Source: an uncultured Flavobacteriales bacterium (GTDB lineage Bacteria > Bacteroidota > Bacteroidia > Flavobacteriales_D > Sanyastnellaceae). Taken from it: a DNA stretch of 64,000 nt. The notes below the pieces were generated by a model that did no database searches, was not told the DNA's origin, and saw only the letters and a list, made by a program, of their open reading frames with translations. This document shows, piece after piece, positions 8,079-17,775 of this stretch. The position numbers were made by a program, and so were the translations under genes. Within the stretch, counting starts at the first letter, position 1; each line of letters begins with the position of its first letter. The DNA lies in contig CALLLH010000009.1 in the NCBI GenBank assembly GCA_938082505.1, positions 1-64,000 of the forward strand, written 5' to 3'.

Positions 8079-9035
8079 TCAAGGTACCTGCTTCGGTTCA
8101 CAATGGCGTCCCCTGCGTTGGCCCCACCAGCAGCGGAGCCCACAGGATTTTCCGGGGCCCATGACACCTTCAAGGCTGGGTTGCCCTGCATCCATCCAGG
8201 CTGAATACCACAGGGAAGAGACCCCTTGCACAGCCGACCGCCAGCGACGCTCCACCATGCCGTCCAGGTGTTCGTGATAGCGATTGCACCACAACCCATC
8301 GCGCTGCAACTGCATGACGCCTCCCCTCGGCTCCCGCACGTGCAACGCCCCGTCCCATCCGGATGTGACGGAACGTTCCGCCTCGAGGAGCAAGGGCACC
8401 TCCCCATGGCTGTCACGCAACGTGCCCCAGGCCCAAGAGCCCACATCCGCAATGTAGACCGGCTCCTCAACGACCAGATTGTAGCCCCCGCCATGGAGCT
8501 CGGGCAATCGTGTTTCCCAGAGCGCGTGGATGCCATCCTGCCCTGTGAGCTGACCATTGTAGTTCAATGTGGTGTGCAGGGGGACATGGGCATCGGCCAC
8601 ATAGTGACCCAAATCGGCCGCCACCCTCAGGATGGCCGCTTTGTCCTTCGCATCGAACGCTTCGACCAATTGATCAAACGACCATTGGATCTGCCAGGGC
8701 AAGACCCCATACGCCCAGAGCGTATCCTCGGAGCATGCAGCCACGGCGCGGCTGAACCAGGGGGCTGAACCCAAGGTATCCAGACAGGAAAGGGCAGGAG
8801 CGTCCCGGTCGAGATAGTGGCGCGGTGCCTCCCGCTGCACAGAATGCTTGCGGCGGTCCGCATCCGTAGCGTGGGCGGCGAGCCACTCCACCTCCATCAT
8901 CAACCAACCATGCAGGGGCTCAGGCAATGCCTCAGCCGCGGACCGATTGATGTGACGGTGGACGGGAAAACCCCAACTGCCACAAAACAGCGAGGTGCCG
9001 AGCAAGAAAAAGAGCCAGGGGAACCTGGAATTCAA
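8079..9035 (-). CDS. Secreted zinc-dependent S1/P1 nuclease / phospholipase C-like protein
   Basis: Signal peptide then WGFPVHRHINRSAAEALP; HYLDRDAP; AADLGHYVADAHVPLHTTLNYNGQLTGQDGIHALWETRL, a zinc-ligand pattern typical of the superfamily. Confidence 0.85.
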   Translation of the reverse strand: MNSRFPWLFFLLGTSLFCGSWGFPVHRHINRSAAEALPEPLHGWLMMEVEWLAAHATDADRRKHSVQREAPRHYLDRDAPALSCLDTLGSAPWFSRAVAACSEDTLWAYGVLPWQIQWSFDQLVEAFDAKDKAAILRVAADLGHYVADAHVPLHTTLNYNGQLTGQDGIHALWETRLPELHGGGYNLVVEEPVYIADVGSWAWGTLRDSHGEVPLLLEAERSVTSGWDGALHVREPRGGVMQLQRDGLWCNRYHEHLDGMVERRWRSAVQGVSSLWYSAWMDAGQPSLEGVMGPGKSCGLRCWWGQRRGRHCEPKQVP

Positions 9036-9829
9036 ATTCGGGAGTCCGTGACCACTCCCTCCTTGATGCGACGTGCATCGATGAGGGCACCCTCATGCAA
9101 AACGGGCACCACATTCACGGTATTCGGCGTGAGGCAGTACTTGATGTCCTCGCCGAGATTCAGGTTCCGCAACCTGCGGCGATGGGACGAGGCTTTCAGG
9201 AAGGAGAACGTATTGCCCTTCGCGCTGAGAAAAAGATGCTTTGCAGCGATGGTACTGTCCTCCACACTCCGGAACCGGGCGAGGTCAATGAGGTTGTCCG
9301 CAATTGCCCCGGCACAGACGGTATCCTCCAGGTTGAACTTGTCCTTCCAACCAGAGCACAGCAGCAAAACATGGCCCGGTTGCTGCATCAGCCAGGTGCA
9401 GATGGCGTCGAGGTTGTTGATGCTCCCGATGGCCACCTGAGGCATCCCCTTGGCCAGGTCGATGGCCTTCGTTCCGTTGGTCGTGGTCAAAGCCACGGTC
9501 TTTCCCCTCAGAGACCCATCCATGAATGCCCGCGGGGAATTCCCGAATTCGAAACCCTCTACGATCTGGCCGTTCCGTTCGGCTGCACCAACGCAGCCCT
9601 CCTGTTGCAATGCCCGGGCCTCCGCAATGGTCGGCACAGGAATGATGCGGTCCACGCCATGGGCCAGACCGGTGCAGATGGCTGAAGTCGCCCTGAGGAC
9701 GTCTATGACCACACAAGTATGGAATTCGTCCTTGTACAGGTCGAATTGACGGGGCGAAAAACAAACCTCCACCCTCCGCTCATATCGCTCAACCATGGCC
9801 GAGCCCGTTTTTCCTTCTTCTTTGCCCAT
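9032..9829 (-). CDS. comB: 2-phosphosulfolactate phosphatase (ComB family)
   Basis: VVIDVLRATSAICTGLAHGVDRIIPVPTIAEARAL, FGNSPRAFMDGSLRGKTVALTTTNGTKAI, LEDTVCAGAIADNL. Confidence 0.88.
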   Translation of the reverse strand: MGKEEGKTGSAMVERYERRVEVCFSPRQFDLYKDEFHTCVVIDVLRATSAICTGLAHGVDRIIPVPTIAEARALQQEGCVGAAERNGQIVEGFEFGNSPRAFMDGSLRGKTVALTTTNGTKAIDLAKGMPQVAIGSINNLDAICTWLMQQPGHVLLLCSGWKDKFNLEDTVCAGAIADNLIDLARFRSVEDSTIAAKHLFLSAKGNTFSFLKASSHRRRLRNLNLGEDIKYCLTPNTVNVVPVLHEGALIDARRIKEGVVTDSRI

Positions 9830-9832
9830 GGG

Positions 9833-10921
9833 TCAAATGAAAGGAATCCCCGTGACACTGGCCTTTATGGCCTTGTCCCGAATCCCGATGAACAATTCCG
9901 AGCCCTTGGCCGCGTGGGACACCTCGACATAGCCCAGACCGATGGCCTGACCGAGTGAAGGCGATTGCGTGCCACTGGTCACCACACCAATCCTTGAGCC
10001 TTGTGCATCGAGAATGGCATAGTCCTTTCTCGGAATCCCGCGCTCCTCCATGGTGAAACCGACCAATTTCCTGCGGGGACCTGCAGCCTTGATGGCCAGC
10101 AAAGCTGCTTTTCCATGAAACTCGGTTTTCCAACCCACCGTCCAGGACAGGCCTGCCTCCACAGGATTGGATTCCGGACCGATGTCGTTGCCGTGGAGGC
10201 AGAATCCCTTTTCGAGGCGCAAGGTGTCCCGTGCACCGAGCCCACAGGGAAGCAATCCGAAGTCCTGACCGGCCACCATGATGGCATTCCAAACATCCAT
10301 GGCCGCACCCGCAGGGACATAGAGCTCAAAGCCACGTTCACCGGTATATCCTGTGGCCCCGACGATGATGTCCGTTGAACCGAGCCGCACCGCGGTGTGA
10401 TGGTAGTACTTCAAACCCGTGAGGTCGACGCCCAGCGCCCCCATGACCCTGTCCGATTGTGGACCCTGCAAGGCCAACAAGGCCGTCACATCACTGGCGT
10501 CCTCAAAAGTGACATCCCCGGGCAAGGACCGCTCGATGATGGACACAACCTCTGCACGGTTGGCGGCATTGACGACCAGCATGTACCGATCCTCGAAACC
10601 ATAGACCAGCAGATCCTCCACAATCCCGCCGGACTCATTGAGCAAACAGGTGTACAAGGCGCGACCAGGGCCAGCCTTGTCCACATCGCCCGCCAACAGT
10701 TGCTGCAGGAATTGTCGCGCACCACTGCCTGAGAACCAGAGTTCCCCCATGTGACTGACATCGAACAATCCCGCAGCGGTCCGGACGGCGAGATGTTCCG
10801 CCTTGAGGCCTGCATACTGGACCGGCATGGAGTATCCGGCAAAGGGCACCATTCGGGCACCTGCATCCGTATGCGCCTCATGCAGCGGGGTAATGGCGAG
10901 TTCCATCGTCACATTTTCCAT
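9833..10921 (-). CDS. gcvT: Glycine cleavage system aminomethyltransferase T (start 10906 also possible)
   Basis: [71 protein letters not shown]. Confidence 0.95.
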   Translation of the reverse strand: MENVTMELAITPLHEAHTDAGARMVPFAGYSMPVQYAGLKAEHLAVRTAAGLFDVSHMGELWFSGSGARQFLQQLLAGDVDKAGPGRALYTCLLNESGGIVEDLLVYGFEDRYMLVVNAANRAEVVSIIERSLPGDVTFEDASDVTALLALQGPQSDRVMGALGVDLTGLKYYHHTAVRLGSTDIIVGATGYTGERGFELYVPAGAAMDVWNAIMVAGQDFGLLPCGLGARDTLRLEKGFCLHGNDIGPESNPVEAGLSWTVGWKTEFHGKAALLAIKAAGPRRKLVGFTMEERGIPRKDYAILDAQGSRIGVVTSGTQSPSLGQAIGLGYVEVSHAAKGSELFIGIRDKAIKASVTGIPFI

Positions 10922-11011
10922 GGATCAAAAGTAATTCCGTCCGAGGCCTTCAATCTTTGGCCAAGGCCTGAATTATCCCCGATTTTGCCATCGGTTCCCC
11001 ATCTTTCGCCC

Positions 11012-11317
11012 GTGAACAGATCCGTCATCATCGCCGACCGTGCCGCAACGGCCATGGAACGCATCATCAAGCAATTGCAGGGCGCATCGTTGATCGGCGC
11101 GGAAAGGGCGAAGGACGAGATGCTCGGCCGCATCCGCAGCCTCGCAAGGAATGCCATGCCATCGGACGCCCGCAAGGCCAGATTCGACGCCATTCCAGGA
11201 GACATCCGCAGCGTACTGGCGCACAACCACCGCATCTACTACCTCGTGGAGGAAACGCGTGTCGTCGTGCTCGACGTCATACTCGATGCGGAAATCCACT
11301 CCGTGGAAACGGACTGA
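11012..11317 (+). CDS. RelE/ParE-family toxin-like protein (GTG start)
   Basis: About 101 aa: MNRSVIIADRAATAMERIIKQL...RKARFDAIPGDIRSVLAHNHRIYYLVEETRVVVLDVILDAEI; RIYYLVEE..VVVLDVIL resembles the RelE/ParE C-terminal strands. Confidence 0.65.
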   Translation: MNRSVIIADRAATAMERIIKQLQGASLIGAERAKDEMLGRIRSLARNAMPSDARKARFDAIPGDIRSVLAHNHRIYYLVEETRVVVLDVILDAEIHSVETD

Positions 11318-11969
11318 TCCGACCGGCTGCCGCAGGCCCGAGATGGAGCAGCGCATCGAGCCCCGACATCTTGGAGAAATCTACCTGGCCCATCCGGTCC
11401 TGCCAGATGTGAGGCCATCGTATATGGTGCAGATTCCACCATTTCGACCAGGATTCCAATTGAAACGCGTGATCCACAGGGAGAGGCAACCGCTTTGCTT
11501 CAGGCAGAGGAACCTGGACATCCAGCCAGCCTGACATCCATTCCAGCGTGGCCATGTTCCATGCGCCCAAGGTCTCCGGCCCTTCCAGAAAAAGCGCCTC
11601 GAGCTCATCGCACATCTCCTCGAAAAAAGGGGCATTCCCATAGGCGGAGCGAATGGCCTGCCAGGCCTTTCGATCAGCATCTCCTGCAATCCGTCGGGTG
11701 TCGTCCTGCCTGCGGGGAATCCCTGCCCTCCGCTCGACGGGCACAGTCCAATCACGCAATCCTGTGGACTGCGCCAACACCATCCGATTTCGGAAAGTCC
11801 GCTTGGGGTAATGCTCGTGTACATCCAGCGTGGCACCATCCTGAAGCGCAGCACACCACCATGGAAGCGGAGGGAAGGGGCAGAGGGGCAGGGTCACCAG
11901 CCCAGGCTCAACGGACGGCCTTGAACATCCGGCCCCAGCGAATTCCGGATTCGCCGTGCTGCTTCTCAT
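11277..11969 (-). CDS. WbqC-like family protein (5' end uncertain)
   Basis: PFPPLPWWCAALQDGATLDVHEHYPKRTFRNRMVLAQSTGLRDWTVPVERR...AYGNAPFFEEMCDELEALF; adjacent to lepB. Confidence 0.7.
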   Translation of the reverse strand: MRSSTANPEFAGAGCSRPSVEPGLVTLPLCPFPPLPWWCAALQDGATLDVHEHYPKRTFRNRMVLAQSTGLRDWTVPVERRAGIPRRQDDTRRIAGDADRKAWQAIRSAYGNAPFFEEMCDELEALFLEGPETLGAWNMATLEWMSGWLDVQVPLPEAKRLPLPVDHAFQLESWSKWWNLHHIRWPHIWQDRMGQVDFSKMSGLDALLHLGPAAAGRISPFPRSGFPHRV

Positions 11970-13494
11970 TCATCTTACTGAACCAGGTGAAGGACGCGCG
12001 GCCCACCACGTGGTCCTCGGGCACGAATCCCCAGAAACGGCTGTCCGCCGAACTGTGGCGGTTGTCTCCCATCAACCAGTAATAGTCTTGTTCGAACGTG
12101 TATTCGTCGGCAGGCACACCGTCGATGAGGACAGCGCCCTCGCGTTCAACCAGCTCATGCCCTTCGTAGGCGGTGATGACCCGCTTGTACAAGACCACAT
12201 TCCGAGGGGTCAATTCAATCGTTTCTCCCGCTGCGGGCAAGTGGATCGGCCCATAGTTGTCGATGTCCCATGTACTGAAATCAAACTTGTTCGTGTTGGG
12301 GTACATACTCAAGGTTCCCCTTTGGTAGCTGGCGTCTTGTAACGTAATCTCTTCGACCAAATCCTGAGACTCAAGCACAGCAGCCTCATCCTCGCGCAAG
12401 GCCATGAGGTAAGTGCTCCCGGCACCCTTTCCTTGAATGTCGACATCGGTCAACCCCAGGCGATTACGAATGGCGCGCAGATCACTTTCGGACTTGAGCC
12501 TTACCAAATACTGGAACTGCAATCCAGGGGGAGAGGCTACTTCTTCACCATCGATGATCAACTTCCGGTCTACAATGGCCAGGTCTTCACCTGGCAATCC
12601 GACACAGCGCTTGACATAATGCTCTTTTTTGTCGACTGGACGGGGCTTGATGCCAAGGTCCTCGATCCATGCCGAACGCGCCATATCATTGAAACGACCA
12701 CGGTCAGCTTCGTAGGCCACGGGATCTTGACCGGCCAATTCTATGCCTTTATTGCGGATCAAAGCATGGTAATCGTGTCCCGCCAGATAGGCATCTACCA
12801 CAATCGAATCTCCATTGGGGAAATTGAACACAACGGCATCATTACGCTCCACATCCCCGAAGCCGGGAAGGCGTAAATACGGAATCTTGACCCACTCAAG
12901 GTAACTGGAATTGAGGCGGGTTGCCGGAATCGCGTTGTGCACGAAAGGCAGGGAAAGGGGCGTTTCCGGCACCTTGGGACCGTAACTCAGCTTGCTGACC
13001 ACCAAGTAGTCTCCTACGAGCATGCTGTCCTCCATGGAGGGCGTTGGAATGGTGAATGCCTCGAACACATAGCCCCGAATGACGGAGGCCACCACCGTAG
13101 CCCACAGGATCGCCTCTCCCCATTCACGCATCACCCCCTTCTTCACCTTGGACCAATCGCGGGGACCCGCGAATGCTCCTTCATCCTTGAAGCCTTGCCA
13201 AGGAAGGGCGACCCAAGGCAACGCACCGAAGAACCACTGCTGCGCCGTGGACCTCTTCCCGAACGCAATGCCGATTTCCACATGAAGGATGGCGGCCATG
13301 AGCAAATTGGGCCCAGGAAACAACATTGGAACCAACCAATGCTTTGGACGCTTGAGCATGCCGAGCAAAGTCCAGTAATTCAAGCCCGGAACGACACCGT
13401 GCCAGGCCGTCAGGCCAGCCCGGGAAAAAAGCCGGGGCAACACGGCCATGTGGACCAGGGGAAGGGAGAGGAGCAGGATCAGTGTAAGGCTCAT
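11908..13494 (-). CDS. lepB: Signal peptidase I (long Bacteroidota-type)
   Basis: FEAFTIPTPSMEDSMLVGDYLVVSKLSYG (catalytic Ser), KEHYVKRCVGLPGEDLAI (catalytic Lys), YYWLMGDNRHSSADSRFWGFVPEDHVVGRA. Confidence 0.95.
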   Translation of the reverse strand: MSLTLILLLSLPLVHMAVLPRLFSRAGLTAWHGVVPGLNYWTLLGMLKRPKHWLVPMLFPGPNLLMAAILHVEIGIAFGKRSTAQQWFFGALPWVALPWQGFKDEGAFAGPRDWSKVKKGVMREWGEAILWATVVASVIRGYVFEAFTIPTPSMEDSMLVGDYLVVSKLSYGPKVPETPLSLPFVHNAIPATRLNSSYLEWVKIPYLRLPGFGDVERNDAVVFNFPNGDSIVVDAYLAGHDYHALIRNKGIELAGQDPVAYEADRGRFNDMARSAWIEDLGIKPRPVDKKEHYVKRCVGLPGEDLAIVDRKLIIDGEEVASPPGLQFQYLVRLKSESDLRAIRNRLGLTDVDIQGKGAGSTYLMALREDEAAVLESQDLVEEITLQDASYQRGTLSMYPNTNKFDFSTWDIDNYGPIHLPAAGETIELTPRNVVLYKRVITAYEGHELVEREGAVLIDGVPADEYTFEQDYYWLMGDNRHSSADSRFWGFVPEDHVVGRASFTWFSKMNEKQHGESGIRWGRMFKAVR

Positions 13495-13528
13495 GGATAC
13501 TTATAGAACGGACGTTCGGAGCGCAATA

Positions 13529-14224
13529 TCAGCCCCAAATGTCTTGCATGCCGAATATGCGGTCGAACGGACCCGGGCAATGGTGCAACCACTCGGCGGC
13601 CATGACCGACCCCAAAGCGAAGCCTTCCCGGTTCAGCGCACTGTGCGTCAGGGTAATGTTGTCGATGGCGCCCGCCCAACGGACCTCGTGGGTACCAGGC
13701 ACCCCCGCCAGCCTCTGCGCTGAAATTGCGCATCCCGTCACTCCGAGAGACTGGAGGTCTTGGCCGATCGCCTTGGCGGTGCCGCTTGGTGCATCCAGTT
13801 TGCCGGTGTGGTGCACTTCATGGATGGAGGGAACGAATTCAGCGTGTTGCTGCATGATGGCTGCCACCTCCTTCACGGCCTTCCTGTACAGATGGACCCC
13901 CAAGGAGAAATTCGGGGACCACACCATGGGGTGTCCTGCTGCCCGAACTGAAGCCTCGACGGCCTCCAAATGGTCGCTCCAGCCGGTGGTGCCACTGACC
14001 AACGGAACCGCCTTCTCTCGGCAGGCGGCGAATACAGCCAGTGCACTCTCTGGAACCGTGAAGTCCACAGCAACGTCCGCATCTGGCCAATTCCCGGCCT
14101 TCAGTTCCTTCCTGCCGAAGCTCCCGACCACGGTATGGCCCCGCCGGGAAGCCACCGCTTCCACCGCCTTGCCCATGCGGCCCTGCCCGATGATGAGCAC
14201 CTTCAATGGTGGATTCCCGCTCAT
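13529..14224 (-). CDS. dapB: 4-hydroxy-tetrahydrodipicolinate reductase
   Basis: MSGNPPLKVLIIGQGRMGKAVEAVASRRGHTVVGSFG; VSGTTGW; EVHHTGKLDAPSGTAKAIG. Confidence 0.95.
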   Translation of the reverse strand: MSGNPPLKVLIIGQGRMGKAVEAVASRRGHTVVGSFGRKELKAGNWPDADVAVDFTVPESALAVFAACREKAVPLVSGTTGWSDHLEAVEASVRAAGHPMVWSPNFSLGVHLYRKAVKEVAAIMQQHAEFVPSIHEVHHTGKLDAPSGTAKAIGQDLQSLGVTGCAISAQRLAGVPGTHEVRWAGAIDNITLTHSALNREGFALGSVMAAEWLHHCPGPFDRIFGMQDIWG

Positions 14225-14754
14225 CTTCTGCCGGTGTGGTATTGGATGGGCCGGGTCAATTTGATTCCCACGACCGCCCCGGCACCTGGAGTCCACCCGA
14301 GGTCCTCTGAGACATCGAACCCCAACAGATGTGCATCGACATGCGCATCGACAATCTGCGCTCCCCACAAAAGAGCGAGCACCAGCACCGATTGCTCCAG
14401 ATTGGATCGGTGAAAATCCCGCCGGTCTCGAACTTCCTGTGCGTCGAACGTCGTGACATACACTGTTTCCGGGTCATCATCGGTCATCGCCCGGTAACCG
14501 TCGCGGTAGTCCCGATACAGTCCACCCTCCAGGTGGATGTAGTAACCACTGGCACCCAATGCCCCGTAAACGAGGGGAACCTTCCACCATTTACCGTTGT
14601 CCACCTGGCCCCAGCCCGGCAACACAGCACTGTGCCACGTCGTGCGGCCGATGCGCTCCACCCTTTGCTCCTCGGTCTCCGTCAACTGGGCGCCCACGCG
14701 GCAAGTCGCGGCCGTGAACGCAAGCAACAGCAGCAACCGCATCGGGACCGGCAT
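14221..14754 (-). CDS. DUF5683-type membrane/secreted protein
   Basis: Signal peptide, HSAVLPGWGQVDNGKWWKVPLVYGALGASGYYIH; lies between parB and dapB. Confidence 0.8.
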   Translation of the reverse strand: MPVPMRLLLLLAFTAATCRVGAQLTETEEQRVERIGRTTWHSAVLPGWGQVDNGKWWKVPLVYGALGASGYYIHLEGGLYRDYRDGYRAMTDDDPETVYVTTFDAQEVRDRRDFHRSNLEQSVLVLALLWGAQIVDAHVDAHLLGFDVSEDLGWTPGAGAVVGIKLTRPIQYHTGRR

Positions 14755-15695
14755 CAGCGCGCGTCCAATTCGTCCAGCAATTGTTGCAGATCCTCCACAC
14801 TCTGGAAGTACAACTCAACGCGACCAGCCCCGTCCTCACGGGCCTTGACATCCAGACTCCGTCCGGAGAAGCGATGGCGCAGGTGGGCCCTCATCGTTTG
14901 CATCTGCAAACTCAGCACGGCTCCCTTGACCGTTTTCTTCGACGGCTTTCTCCCCAGCATCTCGCTGGCCTCACGCTCTGTTTGCCGCACATTGAGGCCC
15001 TTTTCAAGAATCCGACGGAACAGCGCCTTCTGGTTCTTGGTCTCCTGCAATCCGGCCAAAACACGTGCGTGCCCGAAACTCAGATGGCCCGAAGCCACGG
15101 ATTGCTGGACGTCCGCCGGCAATCCCAACAACCGGATATAATTCGACACCGTGGACCGCTGTTTGCCGACCCTGGCCGCCAATTCTTCCTGCGTCAAGGC
15201 ACATTCCTCCATGAGGCGGCGGAAGCTGATGGCCACTTCGATGGCGTCGAGGTCCTCGCGCTGGATGTTCTCCACCAGCGCCATTTCCAGCATTTCCTGG
15301 TCGTTCGCCTCCCGCACGTATGCGGGAACCTGCTCCAGGCCCGCCAATTGGGATGCCCTGAAACGACGCTCCCCGGAGATCAATTGGTACTTGGCTGCAG
15401 ACATCCTGCGCACGGTCAGTGGCTGAATGATGCCGAGCGTCTTGATGCTGTCCGCCAATTCATTGAGCGCGAAAGGCTCGAATGTCCGCCGGGGCTGATC
15501 CGGATTGGCTTCGATGGCGGAAATGGGCAGAAGCGCCACACGTCCCGCCATGTCCACGGCGGGCTCACCAGCCGCAGAGGTTCCCACCCGTGGCGCCGCA
15601 GGTTGCGCCACCCCTGAGGATTGGCCGGCCTGCTGAGCTTCTAGCAGCGCGCCGAGGCCCCTGCCCAACGCAGGTTTCTTGGTTTTCTTCGCCAT
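14754..15695 (-). CDS. parB: Chromosome partitioning protein ParB
   Basis: RGLGALLEAQQ; ANPDQPRRTFEPFALNELADSIKTLGIIQPLTVR; GERRFRASQLAGLEQVPAYVRE; VENIQREDLDAIE. Confidence 0.96.
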   Translation of the reverse strand: MAKKTKKPALGRGLGALLEAQQAGQSSGVAQPAAPRVGTSAAGEPAVDMAGRVALLPISAIEANPDQPRRTFEPFALNELADSIKTLGIIQPLTVRRMSAAKYQLISGERRFRASQLAGLEQVPAYVREANDQEMLEMALVENIQREDLDAIEVAISFRRLMEECALTQEELAARVGKQRSTVSNYIRLLGLPADVQQSVASGHLSFGHARVLAGLQETKNQKALFRRILEKGLNVRQTEREASEMLGRKPSKKTVKGAVLSLQMQTMRAHLRHRFSGRSLDVKAREDGAGRVELYFQSVEDLQQLLDELDAR

Positions 15696-15708
15696 GCCTG
15701 TGCTCAGT

Positions 15709-16569
15709 TCAGTTCAGACTGGCGGCAGTGTCGCCTGAATCCGCTGTCGACAGGTCCGCATCCGAGTCGATGAACTTTTCCGAGTTCGACAACTTGGTCA
15801 GGTCGTTCTTCTGCAGAATCTCCCGCGCGAGGTTCAGGTAATTGATGGCGCCCTTGCAGCTGGCATCGTGCATGACGATGGTCTCGCCATGGCTGGGCGC
15901 TTCGCCAAGACGGGTATTCCTGTGGATCAGGGTGTCAAACACCATCTCCCTGAAGTGGATCCGGACCTCCTCGACCACCTGGTTGGATAGGCGGAGCCGG
16001 GTGTCGTACATGGTCAGCAGAATCCCTTCGATGCTCAAACGATCGTTCAGACCGCCTTGGACGATTTTCACCGTGTTCAGCAGCTTGCCGAGGCCCTCAA
16101 GGGCAAAATACTCGCACTGCACCGGAATGATGACGCTATCGGCAGCCGTCAGGGCATTCAATGTGATCAGACCAAGGGAAGGCGAGCAGTCGATCAGGAT
16201 GAAATCGAATTCGTCGCGGAGGGGCTCAAGCGCTTCCCGCATCCGCTGTTCCCGCTCAGGCTCCCCGATGAGCTCGATTTCTGCCCCCACCAAATCGATG
16301 TGGGAGGGCAGGAGCCAGAGATTCGGGTTGCCTGTCTCCAGGATCGCCGTCTTGGCCTCAGTGCCTCCGACCAAGCATTGATAGGTCCCGTGCTCAACGG
16401 ATTTGGGATCGACCCCCACTCCGGAACTGGAATTCGCCTGGGGGTCGGCGTCCACCAGCAGGGTTTTGTATTCGAGCGCCCCAAGACTGGCACCGAGGTT
16501 GATTGCCGTGGTGGTCTTGCCCACACCTCCTTTCTGATTCGCTATGGCGATGATCTTGCCCATGTTCAA
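15709..16569 (-). CDS. parA: Chromosome partitioning ATPase ParA/Soj
   Basis: GKIIAIANQKGGVGKTTTAINLGASLG deviant Walker A; DPQANSSSGVGVDP; LIDCSPSLGLITLNALTAADSVIIPVQCEYFALEGL. Confidence 0.97.
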   Translation of the reverse strand: MNMGKIIAIANQKGGVGKTTTAINLGASLGALEYKTLLVDADPQANSSSGVGVDPKSVEHGTYQCLVGGTEAKTAILETGNPNLWLLPSHIDLVGAEIELIGEPEREQRMREALEPLRDEFDFILIDCSPSLGLITLNALTAADSVIIPVQCEYFALEGLGKLLNTVKIVQGGLNDRLSIEGILLTMYDTRLRLSNQVVEEVRIHFREMVFDTLIHRNTRLGEAPSHGETIVMHDASCKGAINYLNLAREILQKNDLTKLSNSEKFIDSDADLSTADSGDTAASLN

Positions 16570-17264
16570 TTCGTTGTATCCAGCACCCCGCCGATCTCCA
16601 GCAGATGCAATTCACCCCCCGCATCGCGCACGGTGCGCAGGGCCTCCCCATGATCGATTTCGATCGGAGGAAAAGTATCAAAATGCATGCCCACCACCTC
16701 TCGACAGCGCAGCATCTCCATCGCAGCCGGCACATCGGCTACCCCCATCGTGAATGTCCCGCCGATCGGCAGTATGGCCACATCTGGCGTCCAATGACGT
16801 CCGATGAGTTCCATTTCCATGGACAGGTCCGTATCCCCGGCATGGTACACCACAGCATCCTCGGACCGCATGACGTACCCGCAGGCCACTCCACCCGCGG
16901 AACCGTCCGGAAGGGTGGAGGAGTGTGCGGCGGAAACGACGCGCACCCCCACAGAGGAAATCCCATGGGACAGCATGATGTCAGCCCCAGGATTGATGGG
17001 GCGAACAGGCTCGACACCTTTGGCGTTGAACCACATCGCTACTTCATACGGCGCCACCAACTCAGCACCGCTCGAACGGAGGATGACTTCGGCATCCGCC
17101 ACGTGGTCTTCGTGACCGTGGGTCAACAGGACGTGGGTGGGGGCCAAGGCTTCGATGTCCACGCCCGAAGCGTTCCCATTTGGCGTGATGAAAGGGTCCA
17201 ACAGGACGCGCACATCACCCGAAACAGCGAGAAAACAACTATGTCCGAGGTAGGTGAGGATCAT
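16566..17264 (-). CDS. UPF0173-type metal-dependent hydrolase (MBL fold)
   Basis: MILTYLGHSCFLAV; THVLLTHGHEDHVADA; VVYHAGDTDLSMEMELIG; FTMGVADVPAAMEML. Confidence 0.9.
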   Translation of the reverse strand: MILTYLGHSCFLAVSGDVRVLLDPFITPNGNASGVDIEALAPTHVLLTHGHEDHVADAEVILRSSGAELVAPYEVAMWFNAKGVEPVRPINPGADIMLSHGISSVGVRVVSAAHSSTLPDGSAGGVACGYVMRSEDAVVYHAGDTDLSMEMELIGRHWTPDVAILPIGGTFTMGVADVPAAMEMLRCREVVGMHFDTFPPIEIDHGEALRTVRDAGGELHLLEIGGVLDTTN

Positions 17265-17355
17265 GGCGATGAGCCTCAAAGATAGCCGGGGCCGAGGGCG
17301 TCGAAGCCCACGATTTATCCACACGGAACCCCATCCGAATGGAAGGGAATGAGGC

Positions 17356-17730
17356 TTACAAATCCTCGAATCTCACTTCGCCTCCAGCCTCGGACTCATC
17401 CGCATTGTGCCCGGGACCATTCGGCTCTCCTGACTGGAATCCATCCGTGCCCTGCAATTCGGAAATCTTCTCGAGGGAACCCCGCAGACCATCACTGAAC
17501 TTCTCGAAATCCTCCTTGTACAGGAAGAGCTTGTGCTTGCTGTAGGTCACCTCGCCCGAAGAATGTGTCTGGCGTTTGCTTTCGGTAATCGTCAAGTAAA
17601 GATCCTTGGCTCGAGTAGCCCGAATGTCAAAGAAATACGTACGCTTTCCCGCCTTGACGGCAATCGTATGCACATCCTCCTCACGACGGTCATTCCGTCC
17701 CCAGTTCGATTGGTTGTATTCGCCTTCCAT
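17356..17730 (-). CDS. PUR family DNA/RNA-binding protein (DUF3276)
   Basis: KAGKRTYFFDIRATRAKDLYLTITESKRQ......YSKHKLFLYKEDFEKFSDGL. Confidence 0.88.
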   Translation of the reverse strand: MEGEYNQSNWGRNDRREEDVHTIAVKAGKRTYFFDIRATRAKDLYLTITESKRQTHSSGEVTYSKHKLFLYKEDFEKFSDGLRGSLEKISELQGTDGFQSGEPNGPGHNADESEAGGEVRFEDL

Positions 17731-17775
17731 TGCTCCGATTTGGAATCGAAAAGGTAAGCAGAATGTGATACGGCC

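Noticed and set aside
14754-16569. parS site near parA/parB
   Set aside because: Scanned for TGTTTCACGTGAAACA-like palindromes; only unrelated CACGTG cores were seen.
17315-17323. Perfect DnaA-box consensus TTATCCACA in a short intergenic gap near parA/parB
   Set aside because: A single box in about 90 bp of intergenic sequence is not enough for an origin; no cluster was seen. A genome-wide scan and GC skew would be needed.
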